Assembly (NCBI GenBank): GCA_000828075.3 | Contig: JXCB02000027.1 | Location: 707,691-771,690, forward strand | Direction of reading: 5' to 3' | DNA: 64,000 bases | Source of the DNA: Tolypothrix campylonemoides VB511288 | GTDB taxonomy: Bacteria; Cyanobacteriota; Cyanobacteriia; Cyanobacteriales; Nostocaceae | Shown here: positions 1 to 9,277 of the stretch, piece by piece | How the letters are laid out: each line of letters starts with the position of its first letter | How positions within the stretch are numbered: position 1 is the stretch's first letter | Position numbers and translations under genes: made by a program | Notes under the pieces: generated by a model | Told to the model about the DNA's origin: nothing | Database searches by the model: none | The model's input: the letters and a program-made list of their open reading frames with translations, nothing else

Positions 1-252
1 CTGCTGTGCCCGTGCAAAGTGTTGAGGCATTCACCAGTGTTGATATCCCACAGCCGAACTGTTTGGTCATCACTGCCACTGGCAAGCGTTTTCCCATCTG
101 GGCCGAAGGCGACTGAATAAACCCTACTGCTGTACCCGTACAAAGTGTTGAGGCATTCACCAGTGTTGATATCCCACAGCCGAACTGTTTGGTCATCACT
201 ACCACTAGCAAGCGTTTTCCCATCTGGGCTAAAGGTGACTGAATTTACCTTA
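1..252 (-). repeat. Tandem near-identical WD40 coding repeats, 126-bp period
   Basis: Positions 1-126 and 127-252 (42 codons per unit) are nearly identical at DNA level over much of their length. Both encode the blade core with SGSDDQTVRLWD. Such nucleotide-level identity indicates recent blade duplication or gene conversion. The array continues past the left edge, so the number of units is unknown. Confidence 0.85.
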
Positions 253-2996
253 TGAGTATGCCTTTTACAGGTCAAAAGTTCTCTCCCACTTGCAGCTTCC
301 CACAAGCGAACTACACCATTATAATCACCTGTAGCTAACAGTCTGCCATCTATGCTAAATGCCACTGATTCAACCCTACTTAATGCTTTAGTAAAAACAG
401 AGTCAGCCAAATTTGTCTCAGCAAAATTGACACGGCGCAAGCTAGCATTACTAAAATCAGCACCTTTAATCACCACACGGCTGAGGTCTTTCCCTTCCAA
501 CGCTACTTTATCAACCTTCACCAACAGTGTTGCCGCATTTCCCCCAACATAACCCACTTCAGCTTCTGTTTTGCCGCGTGTCGTTTCAAGAATTTTGATC
601 ATAGGATAATGGGGTGATGTGATGGAAGTATCAACATCAATCATCGGCAAAAGCAAATCCATTAGCGCTTTTGTGAGGGGCGCTTTCCCAAAAGTTTCCC
701 TCAGCTTCTCCAACGACTCACTTGCAAATTTCCTCAGTGGCGCACTTGACAAAATCTCCCCCGTCTCATTCACCTGGCGACGAAAATAAGATGACCAAGT
801 GTAATCAACAGGTGCAGCATCATTATTTATATATAACTGCGCCTGCGCCAATTCAATAAAATCATCAGCCAACGCCCCCAACTCAGCCGCAAACTTATAA
901 GCCACAAAAAACTCTAACAGCGAACGATGCGCCGGAGTATAATCACCATCAGCATCGCGAATGAGCATCGTTTGTCCCATCATGTCATAATGCCAGTGGT
1001 CTAAATCCTTCTCCTCCTGAACAACATCACCGAATAAGCGACGAATTCTATCAGGAAAAAGGCGATAATTTAAACTCATCTGGTCAGTAGACAGCATCTC
1101 CCAAGAAAGTTCACATAAAAAGTAAAGCTTATCTGCCAAGGAAGTAAAAGTACGCTCAGCTTTGATGTCTCGTTCCATCTTACGCCGCACCGCATACAGG
1201 TAAACCCGCGACATATCCACTGGCTTACCTGCTTCAATCTCTGGCAATGCTTCTAAAATTAATTCTGTCATCACTGGACGACGTGCCAAGTCTAACAGTT
1301 GGGGACTGCTCATCACCTGCTCAACTGTGGTAGATTCAGCTTGGAATGACAACACCTGCCGGATTTGCTCGTCGTTGAATTTCTCCAGTTCCAGCACTTC
1401 AAACTGCGGCGTTTCCCCTGTCAGCTTGGCGGTAGACGCTTGCAATTCGGCATTGAGTAAAGCACGTCCTTCTTTTGCTTCTGGAAAATGCTCGGTGCGA
1501 CAAGTCAAGATAACTTTAGCACCAGGAACGACCACTTTCGCCAACTCCCAAAAATTGTTGATCATTTGTTGGCGATCGCACTTCGCCGCCATTTCATCAA
1601 AACCATCAAAAATCAGCAGCAGTTTACCCATGCTGTTAAGCTGGTCAAACACCTCGCTGTTTAAGCGAATATTATGTTGTGTAAAAAAGAAACCTGCCAA
1701 AACATTCTCAACATTCAGTGCTTTGGCATAATCGCGCAGCGTGATTATCAAAGGAAGACGGGGACGTTCAACACCACGTTTTTGGGCATCGCGATACCGT
1801 TGCAGTGCAGTCCAAGCATAGTGAAAAGCAAACCAAGTTTTACCAGTGCCAAACTCCCCTAAAATAGAGATATGCTCCTTAGCAGGGTCATCTAACCACA
1901 AGTCTAAGTAGCCATCAATCCAGCCGTCGCGTTCATCGTAACGGCTGACTCCTATTCGGCGTTTGGTAACTGGGTCAAATTCTTCTTTGGTACAGGCTAG
2001 CGACACATACTTTTTGTCAATTTCCCGGCGTTTCACCTCAGTCTCTAGCCAGTCGAGATACCCGCTAAAGTCAGCATCCTGATCTATCAGTTCGTCAAAA
2101 GTATAACAGTCAAGGTGGCGGTTTTCCTCTTTCTCCACTTCATCACGCGCCGCCCGTGAAATTCGCCTTGCAGTTACTAACCAGCCTTCATCTGTTCTTT
2201 GCGCTTCCACCGACTGTCGCAAAGCCATGACATCACCTAGTCCCGCCTCTCCCTCAATTCCACGTACAAGAATGCGGTCATATCGATTACGTCGTACCGG
2301 GATGTTGAGAATCCACTCAAAATAGTTATCTTCCCAAACTTCATACTTTTCAAAGCGGTAGCCCAACGTTTCAAACCAGCCTTGCATCTGCTGGGCTAAA
2401 GCGATCGCCCTACATTTCTTTTCCTGTAGAGGCGCACCACCTCTCGTCTCTACATTCTGTGCTGCTAAGCGCGCCATTTCTGTTCTCATTCCTTCGAGTG
2501 TCGGCAGCCTTTCGAGTTGTTCTTGGATACCTGCTATCCTTTTATGTAGGGAGCCTATCTGCTGGTTCATCAAAACATCAGCAGGTGTCCGGCTGCGTTT
2601 GGCAACTTCGATAAAGACGGTAGCAAATGTCGCTACTTCTCGCCTAATGTCAAGTCCCAAATTTCTAATGTCATCGCCCAAGGCATAGGCGTTGAGAAAA
2701 GCATCAACTTCAGAAAGAAGAATTGAGGGGTTGTTGTGGTCTAATGCTTTACGGAAAGCTTGTTTTATTTCTTCTCGCCGGAAAAGTTCGAGGAATGGCT
2801 TGGGCTTACCTACACCGTATTCTACCAAGGCGTAGGCGTAAACACCGCTGAAATCTGCTGGCGGATGCTCAGGATCAAGGTTAAATTGCTTTAATAATTT
2901 GATGACAGTTTCATTGCGCTGAAACTTTTCTTTAATTATCGGGCTGGCAATACCAGTTATGGCGCTGATGAGCGAGTCAAGATTAATTGGTATCAC
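1..2996 (-). CDS. NACHT-WD40 NLR-like protein with N-terminal nuclease-like domain (partial, C-terminus beyond window)
   Basis: One uninterrupted frame runs from a GTG at 2996 (an in-frame TAG lies just upstream at 3029-3027) to the left edge, about 998 codons. Around residues 200-330 is a segment with the pattern DRILVRGI..GEAG followed by DEGWLVTARRISRAAR, which resembles Mrr/PD-(D/E)XK-type modules seen at the N-terminus of cyanobacterial NACHT proteins; this is a family-level guess. A NACHT NTPase follows: Walker A GEFGTGKT near residue 380 and Walker B LLLIFDGFDEM near 463. Pentapeptide-like stretches (GADFSNASLRRVNF) lie near 840, then WD40 blades (SPDGKTLASGSDDQTVRLWD). The architecture matches bacterial STAND/NLR proteins, many of which act in antiphage defence or signalling. 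The start is provisional, with no strong ribosome binding site. The end lies outside the window. Confidence 0.88.
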   Translation of the reverse strand, partial: MIPINLDSLISAITGIASPIIKEKFQRNETVIKLLKQFNLDPEHPPADFSGVYAYALVEYGVGKPKPFLELFRREEIKQAFRKALDHNNPSILLSEVDAFLNAYALGDDIRNLGLDIRREVATFATVFIEVAKRSRTPADVLMNQQIGSLHKRIAGIQEQLERLPTLEGMRTEMARLAAQNVETRGGAPLQEKKCRAIALAQQMQGWFETLGYRFEKYEVWEDNYFEWILNIPVRRNRYDRILVRGIEGEAGLGDVMALRQSVEAQRTDEGWLVTARRISRAARDEVEKEENRHLDCYTFDELIDQDADFSGYLDWLETEVKRREIDKKYVSLACTKEEFDPVTKRRIGVSRYDERDGWIDGYLDLWLDDPAKEHISILGEFGTGKTWFAFHYAWTALQRYRDAQKRGVERPRLPLIITLRDYAKALNVENVLAGFFFTQHNIRLNSEVFDQLNSMGKLLLIFDGFDEMAAKCDRQQMINNFWELAKVVVPGAKVILTCRTEHFPEAKEGRALLNAELQASTAKLTGETPQFEVLELEKFNDEQIRQVLSFQAESTTVEQVMSSPQLLDLARRPVMTELILEALPEIEAGKPVDMSRVYLYAVRRKMERDIKAERTFTSLADKLYFLCELSWEMLSTDQMSLNYRLFPDRIRRLFGDVVQEEKDLDHWHYDMMGQTMLIRDADGDYTPAHRSLLEFFVAYKFAAELGALADDFIELAQAQLYINNDAAPVDYTWSSYFRRQVNETGEILSSAPLRKFASESLEKLRETFGKAPLTKALMDLLLPMIDVDTSITSPHYPMIKILETTRGKTEAEVGYVGGNAATLLVKVDKVALEGKDLSRVVIKGADFSNASLRRVNFAETNLADSVFTKALSRVESVAFSIDGRLLATGDYNGVVRLWEAASGRELLTCKRHTHKVNSVTFSPDGKTLASGSDDQTVRLWDINTGECLNTLYGYSSRVYSVAFGPDGKTLASGSDDQTVRLWDINTGECLNTLHGHS

Positions 2997-3140
2997 AGGA
3001 GTTTTTTTATATAAAAGGGAAAATTTCTATGTTGCTTATACTTATGTTAACGCCTAGTAATTTCACTGTTGTTTAATCCTCAAATATTTCATCAAAGAGC
3101 GATCGCGTCACTCTAAAATTGATTGCTATCAGGTCTTGAT

Positions 3141-3342
3141 TAGAACTTACGCCAGCAAATACCAAATATGGAGTATGGATTTCAGGAATTCGAGCTTGAT
3201 TTTTCGACGATTTTTAAGCGATAAGCCGGAGGCTTGACGCTACGCGTATCGCTACTTATGAAAAGATGATTGAGAAAAGCTTGAAACGATTTATTTTCGT
3301 TAATCCACACGATAATGAATTTGTACAGCGCGTAAGTCCTAA
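3141..3342. mobile_element. MITE-like element with terminal inverted repeats
   Basis: The left end TAGAACTTACGC (about 3141-3152) is inverted at the right end as GCGTAAGTCCTA (about 3330-3341), with one mismatch. The roughly 200-bp element has no convincing ORF. A second element with related ends lies at 26799-26976. The ends therefore define a small non-autonomous element family; the parent transposase is not in this window. The surrounding gap 2997-3443 otherwise shows only simple sequence. Confidence 0.5.
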
Positions 3343-3443
3343 ATTATATTGATACAAATGGGCAGCAGAGAGCAGGGAGTAGGGGGGAAAGAATTACAGA
3401 CCAATCATTTGTATCAGGTATTTCGTGAAATGATATTAGTACT

Positions 3444-4082
3444 TCATTGAGATGAGAAGTCTAAGACTTGCAACAAGCTCTTCAACATTAAATAAGAAGA
3501 AGTTGCTCCTGGATCTTGATGTCCCAGGCTGCGTTCTCCCAAGTAGCTAGCCCGTCCTTTTTTGGCAATCATTGGCGTAGTATCCTTCATTCCCTGTTCC
3601 GCTGCTGCTACAGTTCGTTGCATCGCTTGCAATGTACTGTTTTCCTCACCCACAGCTTGTTGAAAAGCTATCACTGCAGGTGATAAGACATCTACCATTG
3701 TTTTATCACCTAATTGCGCCTTACCGCGCTCAAGCACACCATCTAACCCTGCTTTGAGCATCCCAAGCATATCCTGCTCATTCAGTTCCTGTTTACCACC
3801 CACAGCTGTACTTGCTCGCAGAAACAAAGTGCCATAAAGAGGACCACTCGCACCGCCTATTGAGGAAATCAAAGTCATACTGACTGCTTTCAAAATGCTA
3901 CTGATGTCTTTATCTGCAACACTCGGTAACTGACTCATCACCTTTTTGAAGCCGCGATCCATATTGATCCCGTGATCAGCATCTCCAATTGCCGCATCTA
4001 ATTCTGTCAAATAGTCTTTATTTTGCTCTATCTCGGCTGCAAATGTTTGCAACCATTGCAATATCTGCTGTTTTGTCACCAT
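3444..4082 (-). CDS. dhaL: Dihydroxyacetone kinase subunit DhaL
   Basis: 212 aa, the usual DhaL length. DhaL is the nucleotide-binding subunit that passes phosphate to dihydroxyacetone bound on DhaK. The Mg-nucleotide signature DAAIGDADHGINMDRG (residues about 29-44) supplies the conserved aspartates. GGASGPLYGT and the C-terminal LGHQDPGATS loop are also typical. The start lies 3 bp after the dhaK stop, so the two form an operon and are probably translationally coupled. No DhaM/PTS gene is adjacent, so ATP-type or separately encoded phosphotransfer cannot be decided here. Confidence 0.95.
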   Translation of the reverse strand: MVTKQQILQWLQTFAAEIEQNKDYLTELDAAIGDADHGINMDRGFKKVMSQLPSVADKDISSILKAVSMTLISSIGGASGPLYGTLFLRASTAVGGKQELNEQDMLGMLKAGLDGVLERGKAQLGDKTMVDVLSPAVIAFQQAVGEENSTLQAMQRTVAAAEQGMKDTTPMIAKKGRASYLGERSLGHQDPGATSSYLMLKSLLQVLDFSSQ

Positions 4083-4085
4083 ACA

Positions 4086-5159
4086 TTAAACTCCCCACCG
4101 CAGACTTGGTGTCTTTACAGGCGCATCCCATAACCGAATGATCTCATCATCCAACTTCAATAAGGTAATCGAACAACCTTGCATATCCAAAGAAGTGATG
4201 TAAGGACCAATTAAGTTTCGCACAATTTGCAATCCCTTCTGTTCGCAGATTTCAGCCAGTTTGCGGTAAACAACATAAAGTTCAGAAATTGGAGTCCCTC
4301 CCATGCTGTTGACGAAAGCCAGCAGCTTATCCCCGTTTTCAAAAGCGGGATCAATCAGTTCCACATCCACCCATTCCCCTTTTTCTTCATCCCACTCCCG
4401 CAGTGTACGACTGTAGGGCGCATCTTCAATAATTGATAGCGTCAGCGTTTGTGTAATCTCGTCTGCTGATTTGATAGTTGTGCGATCGCGTCCTGGTTCA
4501 CCATGGATACCGATCCCCATTTCTATCTCCTGATTTCCTAGTTCAAATGTCGGCGTTCCTTTGGCGGGTACTATGCAAGAAGTCAGCGCCATTCCTAAGC
4601 TACGTCCATTCAAATTCACCCGACGACACAAAGAAGCTATTTGCTGCAAATCATACCCCTGCTGTGCAGCTGCACCACAGATTTTTTCTGCAAGTACTGT
4701 TGTTCCCACACCTCGCCGTCCTTGTGTATACAAGCTGTCCTTCACCGCCACATCGTCATCAATTAAGATACTTAGCACCCGGATACCTTCACTACGGGCT
4801 AACTCCGTTGCCATCTCAAAGTTCATGACATCACCACTGTAATTCTTGACGATATAAAGGATACCAGCACCTCCATCAACTCTCTTTGCAGCTTCCAACA
4901 TTTGGTCAGGGGTGGGAGAAGTGAAAACCTCTCCTGGACAAGCAGCATCCAGCATTCCCATCCCTACAAAACCTGGGTGCATCGGTTCATGACCGCTACC
5001 CCCACCAGAAATAATTGCTACTTTTCCTTGTACGGGTGCATCGGCTCGATAAACAAAAGCAGGGTCATAGTGGACTTTGATCAAATCGCTATGAGCCGCA
5101 GCCATACCTTGAAGACTTTCGCGTATAAAATCTTCTGGTTTATTAATGAGTTTTTTCAT
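4086..5159 (-). CDS. dhaK: Dihydroxyacetone kinase subunit DhaK
   Basis: 357 aa. DhaK binds dihydroxyacetone covalently through a histidine. The sequence shows the N-terminal GGGSGHEP motif and, near residue 219, [12 protein letters not shown], which holds the substrate-binding histidine. The tail HDxxIxLWDAPVxTPxxRWG-like end (residues 335-357) is typical of full-length DhaK. It is first in the dhaK-dhaL pair. Upstream spacing is long (628 bp), so a promoter is expected there, but no clear -10/-35 was identified. Confidence 0.95.
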   Translation of the reverse strand: MKKLINKPEDFIRESLQGMAAAHSDLIKVHYDPAFVYRADAPVQGKVAIISGGGSGHEPMHPGFVGMGMLDAACPGEVFTSPTPDQMLEAAKRVDGGAGILYIVKNYSGDVMNFEMATELARSEGIRVLSILIDDDVAVKDSLYTQGRRGVGTTVLAEKICGAAAQQGYDLQQIASLCRRVNLNGRSLGMALTSCIVPAKGTPTFELGNQEIEMGIGIHGEPGRDRTTIKSADEITQTLTLSIIEDAPYSRTLREWDEEKGEWVDVELIDPAFENGDKLLAFVNSMGGTPISELYVVYRKLAEICEQKGLQIVRNLIGPYITSLDMQGCSITLLKLDDEIIRLWDAPVKTPSLRWGV

Positions 5160-5787
5160 GGTCTAGTCACTTCTAATTCAGAGGTTCCTAAAACCAAGAA
5201 TAAAGCACCCTGCTACTTTGTTGTTTCTGAGAGATGTGTAAACTTAAGTAAAACTTAAGGAATATTGTTAATAAATATTGCAGGTAGTTGATCCCCTTGC
5301 TAGGGTATGCAAAGTACAGTTGGTTCTGGTAGATACTTGTATCTAAAAGAGGTGCTATCCATGCTCTACGTAAATCTAGGCTTTTCACTGAATTCACTGA
5401 TTCTTTGAATTATCAGCAAAGATATTTCGACCACTGGTTTACACCAATTTTCCCGCAAGACGGTTGAAATATCTGGCGTTGCTCCTTTTACACTGAGGAT
5501 TAGTTTAGACGGTTGCTTACTGACTTCATTCTTACCTACTGCCAGTCCAACTCAAATCTTCCTGAAGTCTGACTAAATACATACCCAAAGTTTTTCTGCA
5601 AGAATGCGGTAAGACAAGCAAGATTTCTCAGAAATTTCTGACTACGAACGGTTTAGTTCAATTCATACCCCAATCACGAGTCTCTTTCGTCTCACTCCAC
5701 GCCCAGGATGCAGGTTTTGTTGCAAAATCCTTCAACTGGGCACTGGTGGGCTGACACGATGAGACATCAACTCTGGAGGTTTTAACT
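5160..5787. other. Intergenic region between divergent dhaK and SDR genes
   Basis: 628 bp between divergently transcribed genes, so it should hold both promoters. The only structure noted is a close repeat of AAACTTAAG near 5233-5259, just upstream of dhaK and followed by an AT-rich stretch. A GGAGG-type ribosome binding site precedes the SDR gene at about 5774-5779. No gene of convincing quality was seen. Confidence 0.5.
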
Positions 5788-6666
5788 ATGGATATTCAAG
5801 GAAAAACGGCTCTTGTGACTGGAGCCTCACGTGGTATTGGAAGAGCGATCGCGATCGAATTAGCAAGGCAAAAAGTCAAACGCCTGTTGTTGGTAGCACG
5901 GGACAGGGTTCGATTAGGTGAAGTCGCTACGGAAATACAAATGCTTGGTGTGGAAGTCATCACCTTAGCTTTGGATTTATCTGAAGTTGTAGAAGTGAAT
6001 ATTGCGATCGCCCAAGCTTGGCGAGATTATGGACCAATTGATTTGCTCGTTAACTGCGCTGGAGTTGCACACCAAGCGCCTTTTTTAAACTCTCGACTGT
6101 CAAATGTGCAAACAGAGATCAACGTCAATTTAATCGGAATGTACACCATGACTCGTCTCGTTGCCCGACGCATGGTGGCACAAGGCGAAGGGACAATTGT
6201 GAATGTTTCCAGCTTGATGGGCAAAGTAGCAGCACCGACAATGGCAACTTATAGCGCCACTAAGTTTGCAATTGTCGGGTTCACCCAAGCCCTGCGCGGC
6301 GAGCTAGCTGCACGCAATATCCGAGTCATAGCTTTGCTGCCATCCTTGACCGACACTGATATGGTGCGAGAATTGCAGTGGTTTCGCTGGGTATTACCCA
6401 CAAGTGCCGAGAAAGTCGCTCAGGCGCTTGTTGTCGGACTAAGCAGGGATTCACCAGAAATCTTAATAGGATGGCAAAGTCATTTAGCCGTGTGGTGCAA
6501 CCGCATTGCTCCTTGGCTGTTGGAAAAAGTTTTACTGATGGCGGCTCCGATGTCGCAAAGACAACCACGTTACCAAAGACTCAGACACGCTAGGGCAGCA
6601 GAGGGGCAGGGGGGTCGCTTAGTAGGGGAGAAGATTTTAAGGTTTTTGCACTCTTCTATGGAATAA
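5788..6666 (+). CDS. Short-chain dehydrogenase/reductase (SDR)
   Basis: 292 aa, classical SDR. The NAD(P)-binding TGASRGIG is at residues 11-18, NCAG at 89-92, and the catalytic Ser-Tyr-Lys at about S142, Y155 and K159 (YSATK). The ARD after beta-2 and the basic residue in TGASRG suggest NADP(H) preference, which is inference. The C-terminal 70 residues are hydrophobic (WLLEKVLLMA), as in membrane-associated SDRs acting on lipids or retinoid-like substrates. Substrate is not predictable from sequence. A GGAGG ribosome binding site lies 9 bp before the ATG. Confidence 0.92.
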   Translation: MDIQGKTALVTGASRGIGRAIAIELARQKVKRLLLVARDRVRLGEVATEIQMLGVEVITLALDLSEVVEVNIAIAQAWRDYGPIDLLVNCAGVAHQAPFLNSRLSNVQTEINVNLIGMYTMTRLVARRMVAQGEGTIVNVSSLMGKVAAPTMATYSATKFAIVGFTQALRGELAARNIRVIALLPSLTDTDMVRELQWFRWVLPTSAEKVAQALVVGLSRDSPEILIGWQSHLAVWCNRIAPWLLEKVLLMAAPMSQRQPRYQRLRHARAAEGQGGRLVGEKILRFLHSSME

Positions 6667-6765
6667 TAACTAATTAACCGCACTTGATATGACAAAATAT
6701 TCTAGCGCGTGATTCAATATTTTTGATTACAAGATGTTTCGCGTGGTAAAGGAAAGAAAACAAAG

Positions 6766-7122
6766 ATGGATTTGAAAGAAACCTTGATGGGACTTGAGGA
6801 ACAGTTTTGGGAGGCTAGCTCTGCTGCGAACGTTGGCTTAATTGGGGGATACCTCACTGACGATGCCCTTGCGGTGGGGAATTTTGGGGTATTGAACAAG
6901 GAAACCACAATCGCTGTCAATTCGGAGCAACCACCATTCTCCTTTTGGCGCATCGACGATACGCCCCAAATTTTGCAATTGATGACAGACAGTGCTGTTG
7001 TGATCTATAAAGCTACTGCACAGCGCGAGGGAGGCGAACCGTTCACAGTAATGATAAGTAGTACCTATGTCAACCGGGATGGCTCATGGAAGCTTGCGTT
7101 TCATCACCAGACACCACTCTAG
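6766..7122 (+). CDS. DUF4440/SnoaL-like (NTF2-fold) protein
   Basis: 118 aa. The pattern MDLKETLMGLEEQFWEA at the N-terminus and the C-terminal STYVNRDGSWKLAFHHQTP are characteristic of the DUF4440 branch of NTF2-fold proteins, small cone-shaped domains that bind or turn over small molecules. No catalytic residues can be assigned. It lies 100 bp downstream of the SDR gene on the same strand and may be co-transcribed. The region after its stop runs into the IS66 insertion at 7258. Confidence 0.8.
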   Translation: MDLKETLMGLEEQFWEASSAANVGLIGGYLTDDALAVGNFGVLNKETTIAVNSEQPPFSFWRIDDTPQILQLMTDSAVVIYKATAQREGGEPFTVMISSTYVNRDGSWKLAFHHQTPL

Positions 7123-7249
7123 GTAATGAAGAAAGCAAGATTCTCCCCTCAGTACGGGACAAAAACTTGCGAAGAGGGAGTAGGTGTAGCGGCTTGCAAT
7201 CATCCGAGTCGGCTCACATTAAGTGCAAATATGCTGATACCAAAACGCG

Positions 7250-7257
7250 ATTTTATC
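7250..7257. repeat. Target site duplication, left copy
   Basis: The octamer ATTTTATC directly precedes the left inverted repeat of the IS66 element and matches the right copy exactly. Confidence 0.9.
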
Positions 7258-7283
7258 GTAACCGTTCAGGGGGCTTGAAAGTG

Positions 7284-7530
7284 ACGCAACTGGGGAACGC
7301 TGCGCTAGATTTGGCGGTACCGGGAACGGGCTATTAAACCCCTGACTGGCAGTTGGCGGTTATCGTAGCCCGCACCCGGTACTCCGCGGTCGCCGCCAAA
7401 TCTTCCCCAGTTGCTGGGTGACTCGTGAGGGGAACAAGTGGTTAATTATAGGTGTTTCCGGGACTGGGGTTGGGAGAAGTCTCTCCAAAAACGGACAACC
7501 ATTAACGCGCATCTCTCACTAAAAACGACG
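7284..7530 (+). ncRNA. Structured RNA candidate resembling HEARO/omega RNA, inside the IS66 element
   Basis: A long nested dyad is visible: GCAACTGGGGAA (7286-7297) pairs with TTCCCCAGTTGC (7403-7414), AGATTTGGCGG (7307-7317) with CCGCCAAATCT (7393-7403), and TACCGGG (7318-7324) with CCCGGTA (7375-7381). A GGGGAACAA box follows at about 7429-7437, then a further GC-rich segment to about 7490. HEARO (omega) RNAs associated with IscB nucleases have long multi-stem folds and insert after ATGA or GTGA; here GTGA (7281-7284) abuts the fold, and GGGGAACAA resembles a box I recall from IscB omega RNAs. No iscB ORF is present. The identification is from memory. The fold itself is directly seen. Confidence 0.5.
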
Positions 7531-7674
7531 ATCTGGGAGCATTTGTAATCGACCACCAGGGCGATCGCGGACAAAAACATAATGCGTCAATAGTCACTCA
7601 AGGAGTTATGGGGATTAATCCCACAGACTCCAACATACTGAATAGAAGTAAATAAACACTATTATAAGTAGGAA

Positions 7675-9210
7675 TTAAGCAGCATTCCTTACTTGAAAAG
7701 AAGCAGGAGGAACTTCTGGAAGTAAAGAAGGGGCAGGTTGATCTGTGCGTGCAGCACTCGTTGCTACGGTCATAAAATCCAAGACATTCCGGTGCTGGGA
7801 CTTAAGAGTAGTTACGACAGTTAACATCCGAGCGACAAAAGCACTCCCAGTTTGAGTTTGAGAACCAAAACTGGTACGTCGCCAGATCACTGCAGGACGT
7901 ATAGCTCTTTCTGCGGCATTATTTGTTGGTTCTACACCCTCAACCGTCACAAACAGCCATAAAGCAGGCTCAACTTTTAGTAGTTGACGGCAAGTGCGGA
8001 CAGTTTTAGCCAGTGGTGTTTTTTCTTTAGAACCAATCTCGCAGTCAGCAGCCTCTTGTAGAGAAGACTTGAGCGAGTTGCGAATTTCTGGGACTAAAAG
8101 TTGAAACTGACAATAGGTCAAAGTTCCATCTCTAACTCGCTGCCAAAGTTCAAATAATTTCTCCTGTTGTTTTACCAGAGCATTTCCAATATCCTTGGAA
8201 ACTCCGGGACGCTCTGAAATTTTAATGAATTCTCGTTTTAAGTGTGCCCAGCATAATTGTCGTTGCTCCAAGCCGACCCAGTTGTATGCCGCATATCGGT
8301 CTGAGTTTAAAATACCACCAAAGTTTTCTCCCAACAGATTCTTGGCTGTATCCGTACAACGAGAAAGTGTAATCTGAAAAAACGTGACCAGGGGTGTTAC
8401 TGCAACCCAGAGCCAAGCTTGACTGTTTTTGGAATTACACCCATCAACGTTTCCTTGGACAAAGCTTGTTTCATCCGCTCCAACTACGGGAGAGTTTTGC
8501 ACGTATACTTTTGCTTCAGAGACTACCGATTCTACGGCACTGCTTGCTTCAAGTCTGAGTTTGTTGACTGTGCCCAAAGACATCGGTATTCCAAAAATAT
8601 CTTGCATTGCACTCTGCACCATTCGTTGACTGTGGCGGTACAGTCCGCTTAACACCGCCACAAGAGCCACTACCCTCACACCATAGCCGCTTGGATGCAC
8701 ATCCACAGGTAATTTTGCACGGGTTAAAGTTCCACAATGCAAGCATTCAAGTTGATGTAGGCGATGTTCTACGATGATTGGGTTGATGGGGGGAATTTCT
8801 ACTATCTGATGGCGATAGGGATTGGCATCTTCTCCCAATAATATTTCTCCACAACAACTACAAATTTCTGGATGGTGATCTAAAACGCTGTCACATTGGG
8901 ATACATCGTACAGAAATCGACTATGACCTTGATGTCCTGGTTGTCCCCCTCGCTTTTTACCACTTTTGTTCTTTTCTGGGCGCTTTTCGGTACTAGGTGG
9001 GTCTGATGAAGGTGGAGATGACGAATTTTTTGACGTTCGATTGATTTTTTCTAACAGTTCCTGCTGTTTAGCTTCTAAATCTCCAAGCCTTTTTTCTAAT
9101 TCTTTTATGTGCAGCCCCATTCTCTCCACCAGTTGTTTGACGCTGGCTGGTGTTTTTTCCCAATCTAAGTCGGAAATTTCAATTCCGTAGGCGAGGCCGT
9201 TTTCATTCAT
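7675..9210 (-). CDS. IS66-family transposase (TnpC-like)
   Basis: 511 aa, full length for single-ORF IS66 relatives. An N-terminal leucine-zipper-like coiled coil (residues about 25-60) is followed by a Ser/Pro/Lys-rich linker and GKKRGGQPGHQGHSR. A zinc-finger-like CSCCGE...CLHCG region comes next, then the DDE core with VGADETS, LNSDRYAAY and LKREF. The C-terminal IS66 signature GVEPTNNAAERAIRP is intact, followed by SFGSQTQTGS. No frameshift was seen, so it may be active. It is encoded alone, without TnpA/TnpB partners, as in the simpler IS66 subgroup. Confidence 0.95.
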   Translation of the reverse strand: MNENGLAYGIEISDLDWEKTPASVKQLVERMGLHIKELEKRLGDLEAKQQELLEKINRTSKNSSSPPSSDPPSTEKRPEKNKSGKKRGGQPGHQGHSRFLYDVSQCDSVLDHHPEICSCCGEILLGEDANPYRHQIVEIPPINPIIVEHRLHQLECLHCGTLTRAKLPVDVHPSGYGVRVVALVAVLSGLYRHSQRMVQSAMQDIFGIPMSLGTVNKLRLEASSAVESVVSEAKVYVQNSPVVGADETSFVQGNVDGCNSKNSQAWLWVAVTPLVTFFQITLSRCTDTAKNLLGENFGGILNSDRYAAYNWVGLEQRQLCWAHLKREFIKISERPGVSKDIGNALVKQQEKLFELWQRVRDGTLTYCQFQLLVPEIRNSLKSSLQEAADCEIGSKEKTPLAKTVRTCRQLLKVEPALWLFVTVEGVEPTNNAAERAIRPAVIWRRTSFGSQTQTGSAFVARMLTVVTTLKSQHRNVLDFMTVATSAARTDQPAPSLLPEVPPASFQVRNAA

Positions 9211-9277
9211 GCCTCTTAATCTACCATCTACATGTACTTATTTTTTAGGTAGCGTTTCAAATCCTGTGAACGGTTAC

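Larger units (their letters stand above)
7258..9277 (-). mobile_element. Complete IS66-family insertion sequence with 8-bp target duplication
   Basis: The ends are inverted copies of GTAACCGTTCA (left 7258-7268; right, as complement, 9267-9277). Both flanks carry the identical octamer ATTTTATC (7250-7257 and 9278-9285), which is the 8-bp target duplication expected for IS66. The 2020-bp element contains one transposase gene on the minus strand and about 400 bp of non-coding DNA at its left end. The exact duplication indicates a fairly recent insertion. Confidence 0.92.

Noticed and set aside
5188-5397. 69-aa ORF on the minus strand upstream of dhaK
   Set aside because: AT-rich, no family resemblance, no clear ribosome binding site; sits where the promoter should be.
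7086-7337. 83-aa ORF on the plus strand over the end of the DUF4440 gene and the IS66 left end
   Set aside because: Its frame crosses the insertion boundary and the structured RNA, so it is not a natural gene.
7503-7655. Remnant of an IscB-type protein after the structured RNA
   Set aside because: A short open stretch without start codon was found, with no convincing IscB motif.
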